DNA of 64,000 bases from a virus. The translations under genes and the position numbers were made by a program. Positions within the stretch are counted from its first letter, which is position 1, and the number at the start of each line of letters is the position of its first letter. The DNA lies in IMG/VR virus record IMGVR_UViG_3300018080_000104, positions 1-64,000 of that record; one strand, given 5' to 3'. Shown piece by piece: positions 40,064 through 48,979 of the stretch. Below the pieces are notes generated by a model. That model worked only from the letters and a program-made list of their open reading frames with translations. It did no database searches and was not told where the DNA came from.

Positions 40064-41152
40064 TTAAAGCGGAACTTCTCCCAGCAGCAGCTTAAATGCT
40101 ACACGCTCTACCGCTGCTCTATCAGGAATATGTAACGGCTTAGCCAGCCTTATCAGCCATGTAAATAGATCGTAGCAAGTTGGCTGCCTAGAAATGTTTA
40201 TGTTTTGTTGTAGCTCAGTAGTATCAGCGCCGAAAATCGCTTTGCTTATTGCCAAACTAGCCAGCTCGCTTTCCAAACCGAGTGCAATTAACTTATTCAG
40301 CAACGTCCGATACGGCTTTGGTGCTATACGATGGTGCGCGATGATATCCAACGGTGCCGCCAAATTGCTGTGCAACGCATCGGCATCAACAGCTGGCGTC
40401 GCGTTGATTACGCCGCCGAGCTTTTTCCGCAGTCGTTTAGCAAACGTTTTACCGGTGTGCGGCAGTTTAGTGAACGCAGCAAGACAGCGACATTCTGCCG
40501 CATATATCGCCGCAGACGCGCTGACACTGCATTCTCCAACTTCCGAATTCGAAAAATAGTAGCCGCTTCGAAAAGAGCATCCAGCATATTCCATAAACGG
40601 CTCATCTCGCAGAAAGACCATTGCGAGTCTGCGGCCGTCCAGGCGAGCTGCATGAAAATTGATCGGCGGATTGATAGCAGTCAAAAAATCGTCGACGACT
40701 TCGTACAACCGGCCATGCGGCAGATATTTGTACTTGTTGCCAACAATACCGTCGACCGTGCGCGTTGCCGTGTTCCTGATTAGCTGCCGGCCGCGAATAC
40801 CTTTCGGCATGTGAAATCGCAGTTTCAGCGTCTTGTTGATAGCGTTTACGGCCAGCGACGGATCAAGCATTGGCTCGGACCGCCCCGCCCTGCGTAGAAT
40901 GCCGCCAACATCGGAAACATACGTCCATAATCCGGCAGCGAGCAAAGTACACAGCTGTTTGATAGCTAGCAGTGACAGCATACTATTGTCGCTGCGCAGT
41001 CGGCCGTCCAATTGCAATTCTACGTCAGCGGCGTACTCGATCGGTGCATTGTACGTCGTAGTGTCGACGTTCACGGCATGTGCATAGAACTGCGAAGCCT
41101 GCGACGCGTCAAATTCGGCCCGTGCGGGCCGTGCAATCCACGCTTTGACCAT
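40064..41152 (-). CDS. DUF932-like protein (362 aa)
   Basis: IVGNKYKYLPHGRLYEVVDDFLTA and YYFSNSEVGECSVSASAAIY, with Cys/Arg nearby, resemble the DUF932 (TIGR03299) core of phage and plasmid proteins as I remember it (a nucleotide-binding or replication-linked family of unknown role). The start is probably the ATG at 41152. The N-terminal part is polar and Ala-rich. Function unproven. Confidence 0.55.
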   Translation of the reverse strand: MVKAWIARPARAEFDASQASQFYAHAVNVDTTTYNAPIEYAADVELQLDGRLRSDNSMLSLLAIKQLCTLLAAGLWTYVSDVGGILRRAGRSEPMLDPSLAVNAINKTLKLRFHMPKGIRGRQLIRNTATRTVDGIVGNKYKYLPHGRLYEVVDDFLTAINPPINFHAARLDGRRLAMVFLRDEPFMEYAGCSFRSGYYFSNSEVGECSVSASAAIYAAECRCLAAFTKLPHTGKTFAKRLRKKLGGVINATPAVDADALHSNLAAPLDIIAHHRIAPKPYRTLLNKLIALGLESELASLAISKAIFGADTTELQQNINISRQPTCYDLFTWLIRLAKPLHIPDRAAVERVAFKLLLGEVPL

Positions 41153-41166
41153 CAATTTGTCTACGG

Positions 41167-41697
41167 TTAGATAAATTGCGTCTTATCTAGCCATATCTCC
41201 ATTGCGTCTGCCAGATCTTCCAGGAAATAAAGGGCTCCGCGGACCCGATACCAGCTGCCGTGCCGGCTTAGTTTGTCAGCCGCCGGTGGAATACAGTTGT
41301 GAAATACCTTATGCCGTGTATCTCCGGCCCACGGAAACACCAATCCTATAGCACTAGTTTCAACAAATCCGGACGGAATGCAATCCTGAATCAGCTGAAA
41401 CTCTTTCCAGACCGATGTCTTGGTTATCTTGCCCTCCATAGCTATTTTCAGCGATTTACCCACTTTGATATGCTTAGCGACCAGCCGCAGCGGCAAATCT
41501 ACAACCTCCCTGATCTTCTCCATAGTCAGTTCGCTGTCGCCGCCGAGCACCCTATCCGTACCCACGCCGAAGCCTGCCGCCCGGAGTATCCTCTTGGCGA
41601 CAGACTTCTCGTAGGTTGCTTGCTGGGCCGCCCAGACGTCCTCCCGCGTCGGCGCCGCCATATCCATGATATCGTCCTGCCCTGGATCAAACGCCAT
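41167..41697 (-). CDS. Protein of unknown function (176 aa)
   Basis: GGAGCC precedes the ATG, overlapping the end of the RecA-like gene. The first third is polar. The centre has basic segments (LRLVAKHIKVGKSLKIAMEGKITK) and the end has beta and helical parts (RVRGALYFLEDLADAMEIW). It may act with the recombinase by proximity; no motif. Confidence 0.6.
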   Translation of the reverse strand: MAFDPGQDDIMDMAAPTREDVWAAQQATYEKSVAKRILRAAGFGVGTDRVLGGDSELTMEKIREVVDLPLRLVAKHIKVGKSLKIAMEGKITKTSVWKEFQLIQDCIPSGFVETSAIGLVFPWAGDTRHKVFHNCIPPAADKLSRHGSWYRVRGALYFLEDLADAMEIWLDKTQFI

Positions 41698-43096
41698 TTG
41701 TAGGCTCCTCTGCGGCCTCCTGCGGCACCGCTACGGGCACGGCGCCCAGAGCCTCTGCTTCGGTTTCAAGGGCCAGAGCTCGCTCTGCTGCAATGGCTGC
41801 GGATTCTGCCTGCCGAGCCACGTAAGCATAGTCTTCGAGCTTCCCTAGAAAATCGGCGCCAGGTTCAAAGAACGGACGGCGTTGTACCCCTAACACTGGG
41901 TATAAGTCTTCCAGCACATCGGGATGCCTCTCCAATTCGACGCCGAGGTCATGCGGCGGCATAGCGTCCGATGACTGTACGCCTAGCCGCTTGGACCAAT
42001 ACAGTTTGCCTAGGCTGCCGCCTGACTTACTGTGGAAATCGCAGACCTCCTGGACTGCAGACATCAGTTTTTTCTGCCTGGCGGCGGGCAAACCCCACCC
42101 GTCGCACAGATACAAAATTGACGCTTCCCACCATTCGAATCGGCTGTGCAATCGATAGACGTTCTCCGCATCTTCCTGCAGCCACGTCTTGAACCTTACA
42201 CAGATGCGAGCATCGTCTACGCCGTAGCTATTCTTGATACTTCGCATGCCGATTGTGGCAGCTTTGAAATTAGAGTATTCCTTAATCTTGCCGAGCCTGT
42301 TCAGCTCGATGATAGCTGCGCAGTGGAATCGCAAGGCCTGTCCGCCGGGAATCTGGTAATCCACCTCGCCGGTCAATGAATCCCGATGCACTTTAAGGTG
42401 GTTGACTCCAACAAACGTGAATGGCCAATCGCGGATGACGCCTGGAAACGTTTTTAGCCAGTCGTTGATCAGTTGCGCTTCGATGGCAAAGTGCGGACTA
42501 GCATGCCCGCTTTCTAGAATGCTTTTCTTGGTCCGCTCACTGGGCTTTCCCGTGAGTGAATCAACGATCATGCAAAACGGCACAGTACGGCCAGGCATAT
42601 CCTTTTGCTCCAGCCGCTTCTGCAAAAACTGCGTGCCTTTGGTTGTTTTTGTTTGCCACTCTTCAATCGAATCGCAGTCTTCGACGCGGATCGCCTTGAC
42701 GTCCCAGTTGAATACGCTATTACGTAGATCTGGCGTTGGCTTGTCTTCGGCTTCTTTCAGGAAAGCGCCGCCGCCGCATATGCGATGCCACCGGCCCCAT
42801 TCGGCTGCCATTGTTGACTTGTACGATCCGGCAGGCCCAACAAGCTGATAGCATCTAGATAGCGGCAGCCCTTCGTTTTGCAAAATGATTCGACAGCTAA
42901 TTGCCGGGACAGGCAATACGTGGATTATGGGATTGTGGCCAACCAAATGGCCTTTTTTCCCCATGAACGCTTCGCTGTCTTTTTCGGCGATATCCATTAT
43001 GGCATCGATTTTGATTTCGCTGCCAGTTATTGGATCGCGCTTTAGTTCGTCGGTGTTATCGCTGTCTTTTTTCTTACGCGTTTTTCGTTTTGCCAC
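41687..43096 (-). CDS. RecA/UvsX-like recombinase
   Basis: A GTG start at 43096 follows AGGAGACGC. Walker A is GPAGSYKST (87-95), Walker B is FCMIVDSLTG (Asp179). A later GGQALRFHCAAIIELN matches the L2-like end of the core. Such proteins form filaments on single-stranded DNA and pair homologous DNA during repair and recombination-dependent replication. It lies upstream of the exonuclease and resolvase genes and downstream of a terminator-like hairpin (43111). Its C-terminal tail is Ala/Glu-rich. Confidence 0.85.
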   Translation of the reverse strand: MAKRKTRKKKDSDNTDELKRDPITGSEIKIDAIMDIAEKDSEAFMGKKGHLVGHNPIIHVLPVPAISCRIILQNEGLPLSRCYQLVGPAGSYKSTMAAEWGRWHRICGGGAFLKEAEDKPTPDLRNSVFNWDVKAIRVEDCDSIEEWQTKTTKGTQFLQKRLEQKDMPGRTVPFCMIVDSLTGKPSERTKKSILESGHASPHFAIEAQLINDWLKTFPGVIRDWPFTFVGVNHLKVHRDSLTGEVDYQIPGGQALRFHCAAIIELNRLGKIKEYSNFKAATIGMRSIKNSYGVDDARICVRFKTWLQEDAENVYRLHSRFEWWEASILYLCDGWGLPAARQKKLMSAVQEVCDFHSKSGGSLGKLYWSKRLGVQSSDAMPPHDLGVELERHPDVLEDLYPVLGVQRRPFFEPGADFLGKLEDYAYVARQAESAAIAAERALALETEAEALGAVPVAVPQEAAEEPTNGV

Positions 43097-43110
43097 TTGC
43101 GTCTCCTAAT

Positions 43111-43149
43111 AAAGAAAATGGCCCACCGGATGACTGCATCCGGCGGACC
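43111..43149 (-). terminator. Hairpin with U-rich tail between recA-like and repeat genes
   Basis: GGTCCGCCGGATG pairs imperfectly with CATCCGGTGGGCC, inner part perfect (CCGGATG/CATCCGG), then CATTTTCTTTATT on the minus strand. Probably a partial terminator. Confidence 0.55.
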
Positions 43150-43166
43150 ATCGTTTGCCACTGCAA

Positions 43167-44576
43167 TTATTGTTGTTGTTGTTGTTGTTGTCCGTGGCCG
43201 GCAGCTCGCAGTCTGGCCTGCTCAATAGCAGCCATAGTCTCGTTCTGCCTTGCCGACGATTCATGCGTAGGCTGCGGTTCAAACGGCTCCGTTTGAGCAG
43301 CGCCTGGATTATTTGACTGTACTGCCGGTGGTCCCGGCGGCGGCGTGCCTACCATCTGTCCGAGGCTACACGCGCCTTGGGCCGGCTGCTGCTGGACCGG
43401 CTGCTGCTGGACCGGCTGCTGCTGGACCGGCTGCTGCTGGGCCGGCTGTTGCCGGGCCGGCTGTTGCTGGGCCGGCTGTTGCTGGGCCGGCTGTTGCTGG
43501 GCCGGCTGTTGCTGGGCCGGCTGGAATTGTGAACCTGCTAGGCTTTGAAACGGCACACTCACTCGCGCTGTTTCATTCCTAGCAGCCGCCTGCACGTCTT
43601 CCGGGATCAAATCCCCGTATGCCTCGCCGAGGGCGTAGACAATTGCGCTGGCGGGCAACCCACAACGAGATAACCGCTGCACTTGCTCTTCCAGCGTCGG
43701 AATATGGATGATCTCGTCCCACATAACTCGCTGCGATCTAGCAGCAAGCATTGGCTCAAGATCGGTAATAGCCGGCGATACGTTGTTGTAGTTATCGAGA
43801 ATTTCGACTTCGTAGCGGTTCTCCAGCGCCTGTCCACCGAGTGCGCGCTGTTGACTTCCAAGCGAACCGGTTTGCGCCGGATTCACCCGGTTCTGGCTGC
43901 CCGCCTGGTGGAATTGAATAAAGCCGCCGCCGTTGAAATCGAGCAGATCTGGATGCTTCCAGCTGCCGTCAGGATTTTTCTCCTGTATCTTCTCGATAAG
44001 CGCTTCGCCAGCCGTCTGGCTCATCAGAAATACCACAGGCATGTCGTTTGGTTGCACGCCGATCGGCGGTACACGTGGCTTATCGTTCCACTCAACAACA
44101 ATGCCCTGCATCAGATAGCCATCTTTTGGAGGACTAATGGGCAACGGACGCCCAGTCTGGCCTACAACCATTGCGCCCCAGCTAGATGGGGCTTGCCCGC
44201 TTCGTACGGCTGCGGGAATCGCACGATGCAGCATCCAAACCGGATTTTGCTGCGCGTCGATATCATGGTCCCGCGGGTCTTGTGTAATGAACGTGATTCC
44301 TGGAATGCCGATCGAAAAGGCCATGTCGTATCGCCTGATCCAATCGCCAAAACCGTGTGGGCCATCACTCAGCCGGAACGGATCCCACTGATTAGGATTG
44401 TCCGGATCGCGGACGGGCAGAGGACGTACGATCGTCTTCTTGCCACCCCATGTGGGCTTCCAGATTTGGCAGCCTGAACCATTCCGCAGAATGTGCATGC
44501 CTTGTAACCCACGACCAGTCGGTACGCCTTCGCTTTCAAAAGTGTACCTACCCCTAGCAACACCTGTTCTTGACAT
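43167..44576 (-). CDS. PAQQQ-repeat protein, replication-linked by position (469 aa)
   Basis: GAGGAGACG lies before the ATG. Residues 1-330 are ordered with aromatic/Asp/Gly segments (DPFRLSDGPHGFGDWIRRYDMA; NPVWMLHRAIPAAV). Then comes a tandem PAQQQ/PVQQQ stretch (about residues 351-400), a Pro/Gly linker and a Q-rich end. Between the polymerase and RecA genes, a single-strand-binding or recombination-mediator role is possible, but no OB-fold motif is visible. Alternatively a structural protein. It has its own TTGAAA/TATAAT promoter. Confidence 0.6.
   Translation of the reverse strand: MSRTGVARGRYTFESEGVPTGRGLQGMHILRNGSGCQIWKPTWGGKKTIVRPLPVRDPDNPNQWDPFRLSDGPHGFGDWIRRYDMAFSIGIPGITFITQDPRDHDIDAQQNPVWMLHRAIPAAVRSGQAPSSWGAMVVGQTGRPLPISPPKDGYLMQGIVVEWNDKPRVPPIGVQPNDMPVVFLMSQTAGEALIEKIQEKNPDGSWKHPDLLDFNGGGFIQFHQAGSQNRVNPAQTGSLGSQQRALGGQALENRYEVEILDNYNNVSPAITDLEPMLAARSQRVMWDEIIHIPTLEEQVQRLSRCGLPASAIVYALGEAYGDLIPEDVQAAARNETARVSVPFQSLAGSQFQPAQQQPAQQQPAQQQPAQQQPARQQPAQQQPVQQQPVQQQPVQQQPAQGACSLGQMVGTPPPGPPAVQSNNPGAAQTEPFEPQPTHESSARQNETMAAIEQARLRAAGHGQQQQQQQ
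43377..43527 (-). repeat. 15-bp tandem array coding PAQQQ/PVQQQ
   Basis: About ten units of ggccggctgctgctg-type sequence with minor changes. The 15-bp unit preserves frame and adds five residues per copy. Confidence 0.9.
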
Positions 44577-44669
44577 AACGTCTCCTCAAAAAATGCTGAA
44601 GTAAAAACGCCGGTAAATTGAAATTGCACAGTAAATAATAAGTAATTTGCTAATGGTTTAGCTCGACTT

Positions 44670-44697
44670 ATTATAGCTTTCCCTTCGTACTTTTCAA
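44670..44697 (-). promoter_or_regulatory. Sigma70-like promoter (TTGAAA-N16-TATAAT)
   Basis: Consensus -10 and a good -35 separated by 16 nt, in the 124-nt gap before the PAQQQ-repeat gene and after the polymerase stop. Confidence 0.65.
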
Positions 44698-44700
44698 GAC

Positions 44701-47700
44701 CTAAACGGCCAGACTTTTTCCGTATTTTCTGTCAATTCCCAGCTCGTCGCACAGCTCCCACGACAACGATTCGCCCCAGCGGGCACAGACTGCTGTATCG
44801 ATCCCAAACCTGTATTCTGGGCTGTCTGGGTAAGGCACCCCATCTAGGTTGCATGATTTGAAGCTAAGTCTGTCTACCATGCATTCTTGCAAAACATCAT
44901 GCACGGCGGCCACGCTCCGCAATGGTACTTCTAGCAAAATCGCGTCGTGGATCTGCAACACAATCTTATAACCGAGTTCAGCCCGTCTTGGGTGGTTGTA
45001 GAGATAATACAGCGCAGTGCTGATAGCATCTGCCACAAGGCTCTGGAATGGAAAATTGAGGCATTGCCGCTCCAACTCACCCATTGCGCCTCTGTCGGAT
45101 GTCGTGATAAATCTACGATATCTGCCAAAGTACGTCCGCACCCATCCTGGATCAACCACACGCGCTCGCAGCTGTTCTTGGAGTAAAGGTATTCCAGGAT
45201 AAAGGTCAAAGATGTTGTCGATAATTGTTTGTGCATCTGCTACTGTAATCTGTACGCCTTCTTCCTGGCATTGCCTGGCGCACGCTTCTGCCGTTCTACC
45301 ATATCCTATACCGAATATGATATTTTTGGCGGCGACCCTCAAGCCGCCAGATCCTATTGCTCTTAAGCCCTCCTTTGTAGGCTGGCATGGAAGTCTAAAC
45401 GACGTAACAGCCACGTTCGAATGGATGTCGTACTGCTCTGGATGTCCGTCTGGAAGATTAGCACGCTGACAGTGTTCGATCATTCTTTCGTCGCGGGCCA
45501 TCACTGCCATGCCAAGTAATTCAGCACCAACAAGATCGGCTTCTACGAGCAGCGTCTGTTCACCGTAATTTGGATCTAGATTGCTCGTCAAAAATGATCT
45601 GATCTTCCATTGATATGCATCGCCTAGGATGCGACGATAGTCATCTTCCCGCCGGTTTGAGAGATTCTGCAACGGCGGCCGTGCAGAACTAGCGCGCCCG
45701 GTTTCCATCGTCTGCAAAAAAGCGCTCCGCACACGCCAATCGTGGCAGATATAGGATGCCATTCCGCCTGCATAGACTCGTCGATCATATTCGTCCACTA
45801 CGATGTTTCCGCCTTCGTCGTACGTTGGCGGACGTAGTACAGATTTCAGAATTTGGTCGATGAGTCTTACGTCTCGCAGTCGTAATGCTGTTTCATTATA
45901 CAGGCCAAGAATACCGAGCGTTTCTTTATCCGTGCTGGGCGTATATTTGTGCTCTTCTCCCTGCTGAATAATTCTTGCCCACGGTGTGCCACGATGACCT
46001 GTAGACTTTACGGGCCGCAAATGAAGCGAAACAGCTTCCGCCGGCCTTATTCGTACTTTGTTGCCGTTTGCATCGCGTTTAGCATTGTACTGTTCCCCAA
46101 ACAGCAATTCCACACACTGCACCGAGCTTCGCGGATTGAAGTCTGGCCAGTGCAATTCAGCTCGCAGCGCGGCGAGCTTATTCGCGTGCGTACGCAAATA
46201 CAGATCTGTTAGCTCGTCGATTCTGTTGTGGTCTACCTTTATTCCTACAATACTCATTTCACAGAAGGCCGGCATCGCCATCATGCTGCGGTGGAACGGT
46301 ATCCAGCTGGCATTATCAAAGCGGTCAGATTCCAGCAGCCTACAAACTACTTCTCCGAGTTGCCAGGTATATGCTGCATCGTATCCGCCATATGGAATCA
46401 GTTTATCTGCCGGACATTCGCCGTATCCTGCAAGATCCTTTTCTTTGATATGCTGTTCGGCACAATAAGCTTTGCGCCAACGAATGATAGGCATATCCCA
46501 GCGGCTGGCGCCACAATAACGTACCGCCATTACCTCTAACTTTAATTCGCCTGTCTCATTGACTGCATGCATGCCCAAAGCAACGTCGAAGCCGCCTGGA
46601 TAATTTCCGCCGACTATTGCGCGATAATCTTCTGGAACGACAAAACGATGCCTGATATCACACCCGGCGTGCAACAGCCATGGAATATCTGACGCAAAAA
46701 ACGAGCCGAGTATTTGCACATCGTCGCGATCGAGAAGTCGCCGCACTTCTGCTATGGCTGCCTCTATACTTGGCAAAAACGCTGGTTCGCCGCCCTGGTG
46801 CCTAAGCACCAAAACAGCTGCATGTTTGCCATTATGACTAAACTGAATAGTCCGCAGGTAAGCGCCGGGCTCGTTTGGATGGTTACCGTGCCATTCGCAG
46901 TCCACTGCAATCTTCTTCAGCCCTGGCTGCGCCAGCAACGAATCCACATACCATTTCAAATCTCGCAGCTTATATATAGGCTGTATGACAATATCTGCTT
47001 CTCGGCGCACTGCCGCTTCGCCGTGCACTAGTCGCACAAAATCCTTAAGCGTTGCTTCGTACTGTGGGTATTGTTCCGTATTCCGTAGCACCGCCGCTGG
47101 ATGCGTTACAGCCATTACCTTTATATGATGGTATACCGGCTCTTCTCCGGTATCGTGGATAGGTACGTCGATTTCAACATGCCGGCCGATCATGTTTCCG
47201 ACATTATTGCTTTTTCCGCAGATAGCTTTTGTGGCTTCTGCGCCGAGGCACAAAATATAATCTGGCCTGACTAGCCGCAGCTCCTGATCTAACAGTGGAC
47301 GACAATCTTGAACCCACTTCTGCGGCAATGCGCCGCCCTGCGGGTTGATATTCTGCCACCGCACCAAGTTACAAGTATAGCAGTCGGCTATTTCTTCCGG
47401 CGACATGCCAACCTGCAACAGTGTTTCTCGCAATAAACCGCCGGATGGACCGCAGAGATTGCGGCCCGTCATAACCTCTTCGGCACCAGGCATTTTGCCG
47501 ACAATCATTATGACTGGAGGCTGCTGGTCGCGCGGAATATCGTCGTCCCACAGCTGCACTGGCCCGGAACCGCCGCCCCATCGATGGCCGGGAATAATAC
47601 GCACGCTGTGTAGCTCGCCGCGAAACTCTATCGGCATGTGGTAATCTGCATCATATAGGCATCGCAGGTATAGGCCGGTTAACCACGCGCCTACTTGCGT

Positions 47701-47898
47701 AATCGTCTTCGATTTGCCTTTGCCTGCAATAGTGACTGGACATGCATCGCCCAGCGCTGCGGCGTGTGCTAGAAAATTTGGACCAGGCGGCGCCATTCCA
47801 GGCGAGGTCAGTGGATAAAACGCATAGCGTTGTGCAAATTCATTATCTTCGTCCCCGTCGAGAATTGCTTGAATGTCAACAGCTGACAGGTCTTCCAT
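44701..47898 (-). CDS. DNA polymerase I family protein with N-terminal UDG-like domain
   Basis: AAGGAG lies 12 nt before the ATG. Residues about 128-290 have uracil-DNA-glycosylase superfamily features: VIMIVGKMPGAEE, CGPSGGLLRETL, RPDYILCLGAEATKAICG, and a THPAAVLR motif. Residues about 328-530 carry a DEDD exonuclease (AVDCEWHG; FFASDIPWLL; YGGYDAAYTW). The C-terminal part has PolA motifs A (EADLVGAELL, Asp788), B (RVAAKNIIFGIGYG, Lys858) and C (LQIHDAILLE). UDG-like/PolA fusions are known in some phages (SPO1-like), as I recall. Whether the UDG domain is active cannot be decided. Confidence 0.88.
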   Translation of the reverse strand: MEDLSAVDIQAILDGDEDNEFAQRYAFYPLTSPGMAPPGPNFLAHAAALGDACPVTIAGKGKSKTITQVGAWLTGLYLRCLYDADYHMPIEFRGELHSVRIIPGHRWGGGSGPVQLWDDDIPRDQQPPVIMIVGKMPGAEEVMTGRNLCGPSGGLLRETLLQVGMSPEEIADCYTCNLVRWQNINPQGGALPQKWVQDCRPLLDQELRLVRPDYILCLGAEATKAICGKSNNVGNMIGRHVEIDVPIHDTGEEPVYHHIKVMAVTHPAAVLRNTEQYPQYEATLKDFVRLVHGEAAVRREADIVIQPIYKLRDLKWYVDSLLAQPGLKKIAVDCEWHGNHPNEPGAYLRTIQFSHNGKHAAVLVLRHQGGEPAFLPSIEAAIAEVRRLLDRDDVQILGSFFASDIPWLLHAGCDIRHRFVVPEDYRAIVGGNYPGGFDVALGMHAVNETGELKLEVMAVRYCGASRWDMPIIRWRKAYCAEQHIKEKDLAGYGECPADKLIPYGGYDAAYTWQLGEVVCRLLESDRFDNASWIPFHRSMMAMPAFCEMSIVGIKVDHNRIDELTDLYLRTHANKLAALRAELHWPDFNPRSSVQCVELLFGEQYNAKRDANGNKVRIRPAEAVSLHLRPVKSTGHRGTPWARIIQQGEEHKYTPSTDKETLGILGLYNETALRLRDVRLIDQILKSVLRPPTYDEGGNIVVDEYDRRVYAGGMASYICHDWRVRSAFLQTMETGRASSARPPLQNLSNRREDDYRRILGDAYQWKIRSFLTSNLDPNYGEQTLLVEADLVGAELLGMAVMARDERMIEHCQRANLPDGHPEQYDIHSNVAVTSFRLPCQPTKEGLRAIGSGGLRVAAKNIIFGIGYGRTAEACARQCQEEGVQITVADAQTIIDNIFDLYPGIPLLQEQLRARVVDPGWVRTYFGRYRRFITTSDRGAMGELERQCLNFPFQSLVADAISTALYYLYNHPRRAELGYKIVLQIHDAILLEVPLRSVAAVHDVLQECMVDRLSFKSCNLDGVPYPDSPEYRFGIDTAVCARWGESLSWELCDELGIDRKYGKSLAV

Positions 47899-48979
47899 CA
47901 GTTAAAGTAACTCCTTGGCTCCTAGCAGTCCACAAGATTAAGTCCCACAGCCCGTTGCGATCCTGCCGAACAGCATCGGCCGGATCTACCCCGTCGGGCA
48001 GTGCAACATGCACGACGCGCCTAGTTTGCCGCATCTGTTCGTACAGCATCTCCGATGCGGCATACGCATCGCCGTCCATCAGCAAAATGATGACGGGCCA
48101 ATTGTTCACGAGCAAATTGAAATGGACCATCGACAAGGTCTGTTTCTTGCCAAAGGTCGCCACGGTACCTGCGCCCATCGCAATCGCGTCGGTGGGGCCT
48201 TCCGTAACGATCACGAAAGGCATGCCGAGCGCGTCGTCGAAGCCGTAGAGCATGTTGCGAAGATGGCAGCCCGGCTGCGTGAAGTATTTCGGTATCCCAT
48301 ACCGCTTCCAATCGATGTCGCCGACGTATCGGCCCTGCCAGCCGACCATCTCGCCATGCATATGGATCGGAAAGATGATCCGGTTATGGGCGTGTTTTAT
48401 ATCCGCCGGCGCTTCTTGGCACCATCGCACTTTGTAATGCCGGGCCAGATCCAACGGATCCATCTGCCGGCTGCGCAGGTAGATATTCGCGTGATGCGTT
48501 TCCGGTAGCTCGTCGAGCGGTATGCACGTGCCGGGAAAATCGGTTTTGTACAGCCGCCCATCGTCGATGATGCCCGGTGCGACGACGATTTGTTTTCGCT
48601 CGTCGCGGCTGATGGCATTGAAGATCATCGTCCGCAATTCTTTGCGGTAGGCCGGCTGGGTAGTGCATTCCTCGTTAAAGCAGTGTGCCGTCCAGTAGAA
48701 CTTATCGTCGGGTCTGTTTTCGATTCCGTGACCGTATCTGTGATGAATCCATAGGCGCTGTTTGGTGTCGTGCCGCCCGCACCGCTTCACGCAGAACGGG
48801 CAGTTGACGCGGTAATACTCACCGGCGATTAGCATTTTATAACGAGATCCTGTCGGCGACATCGTATGCGGCTGGCATGCGCCATAAACGCCGACACCGT
48901 GGCTTGCTATAACTACTTGGCCGAATATCTTCTGTAGCCGCCGGTACAGCCACGGATTTAGAGCAGGATTATTGTACAT
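47876..48979 (-). CDS. DnaG-type primase (zinc finger + TOPRIM)
   Basis: ATG at 48979 is chosen (M-Y-N-N-P...), overlapping the helicase stop by 11 nt; the frame extends further upstream. Zinc-finger Cys: NCPFC-x3-C (60-67) and HCFNEEC (100, 105). TOPRIM: FVIVTEGPTDAIA (Glu260) and LLMDGDAYA (DGD near 302). Such enzymes make RNA primers on single-stranded DNA. The final residues overlap the start of the polymerase gene by 23 nt. Confidence 0.83.
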   Translation of the reverse strand: MYNNPALNPWLYRRLQKIFGQVVIASHGVGVYGACQPHTMSPTGSRYKMLIAGEYYRVNCPFCVKRCGRHDTKQRLWIHHRYGHGIENRPDDKFYWTAHCFNEECTTQPAYRKELRTMIFNAISRDERKQIVVAPGIIDDGRLYKTDFPGTCIPLDELPETHHANIYLRSRQMDPLDLARHYKVRWCQEAPADIKHAHNRIIFPIHMHGEMVGWQGRYVGDIDWKRYGIPKYFTQPGCHLRNMLYGFDDALGMPFVIVTEGPTDAIAMGAGTVATFGKKQTLSMVHFNLLVNNWPVIILLMDGDAYAASEMLYEQMRQTRRVVHVALPDGVDPADAVRQDRNGLWDLILWTARSQGVTLTDGRPVSC

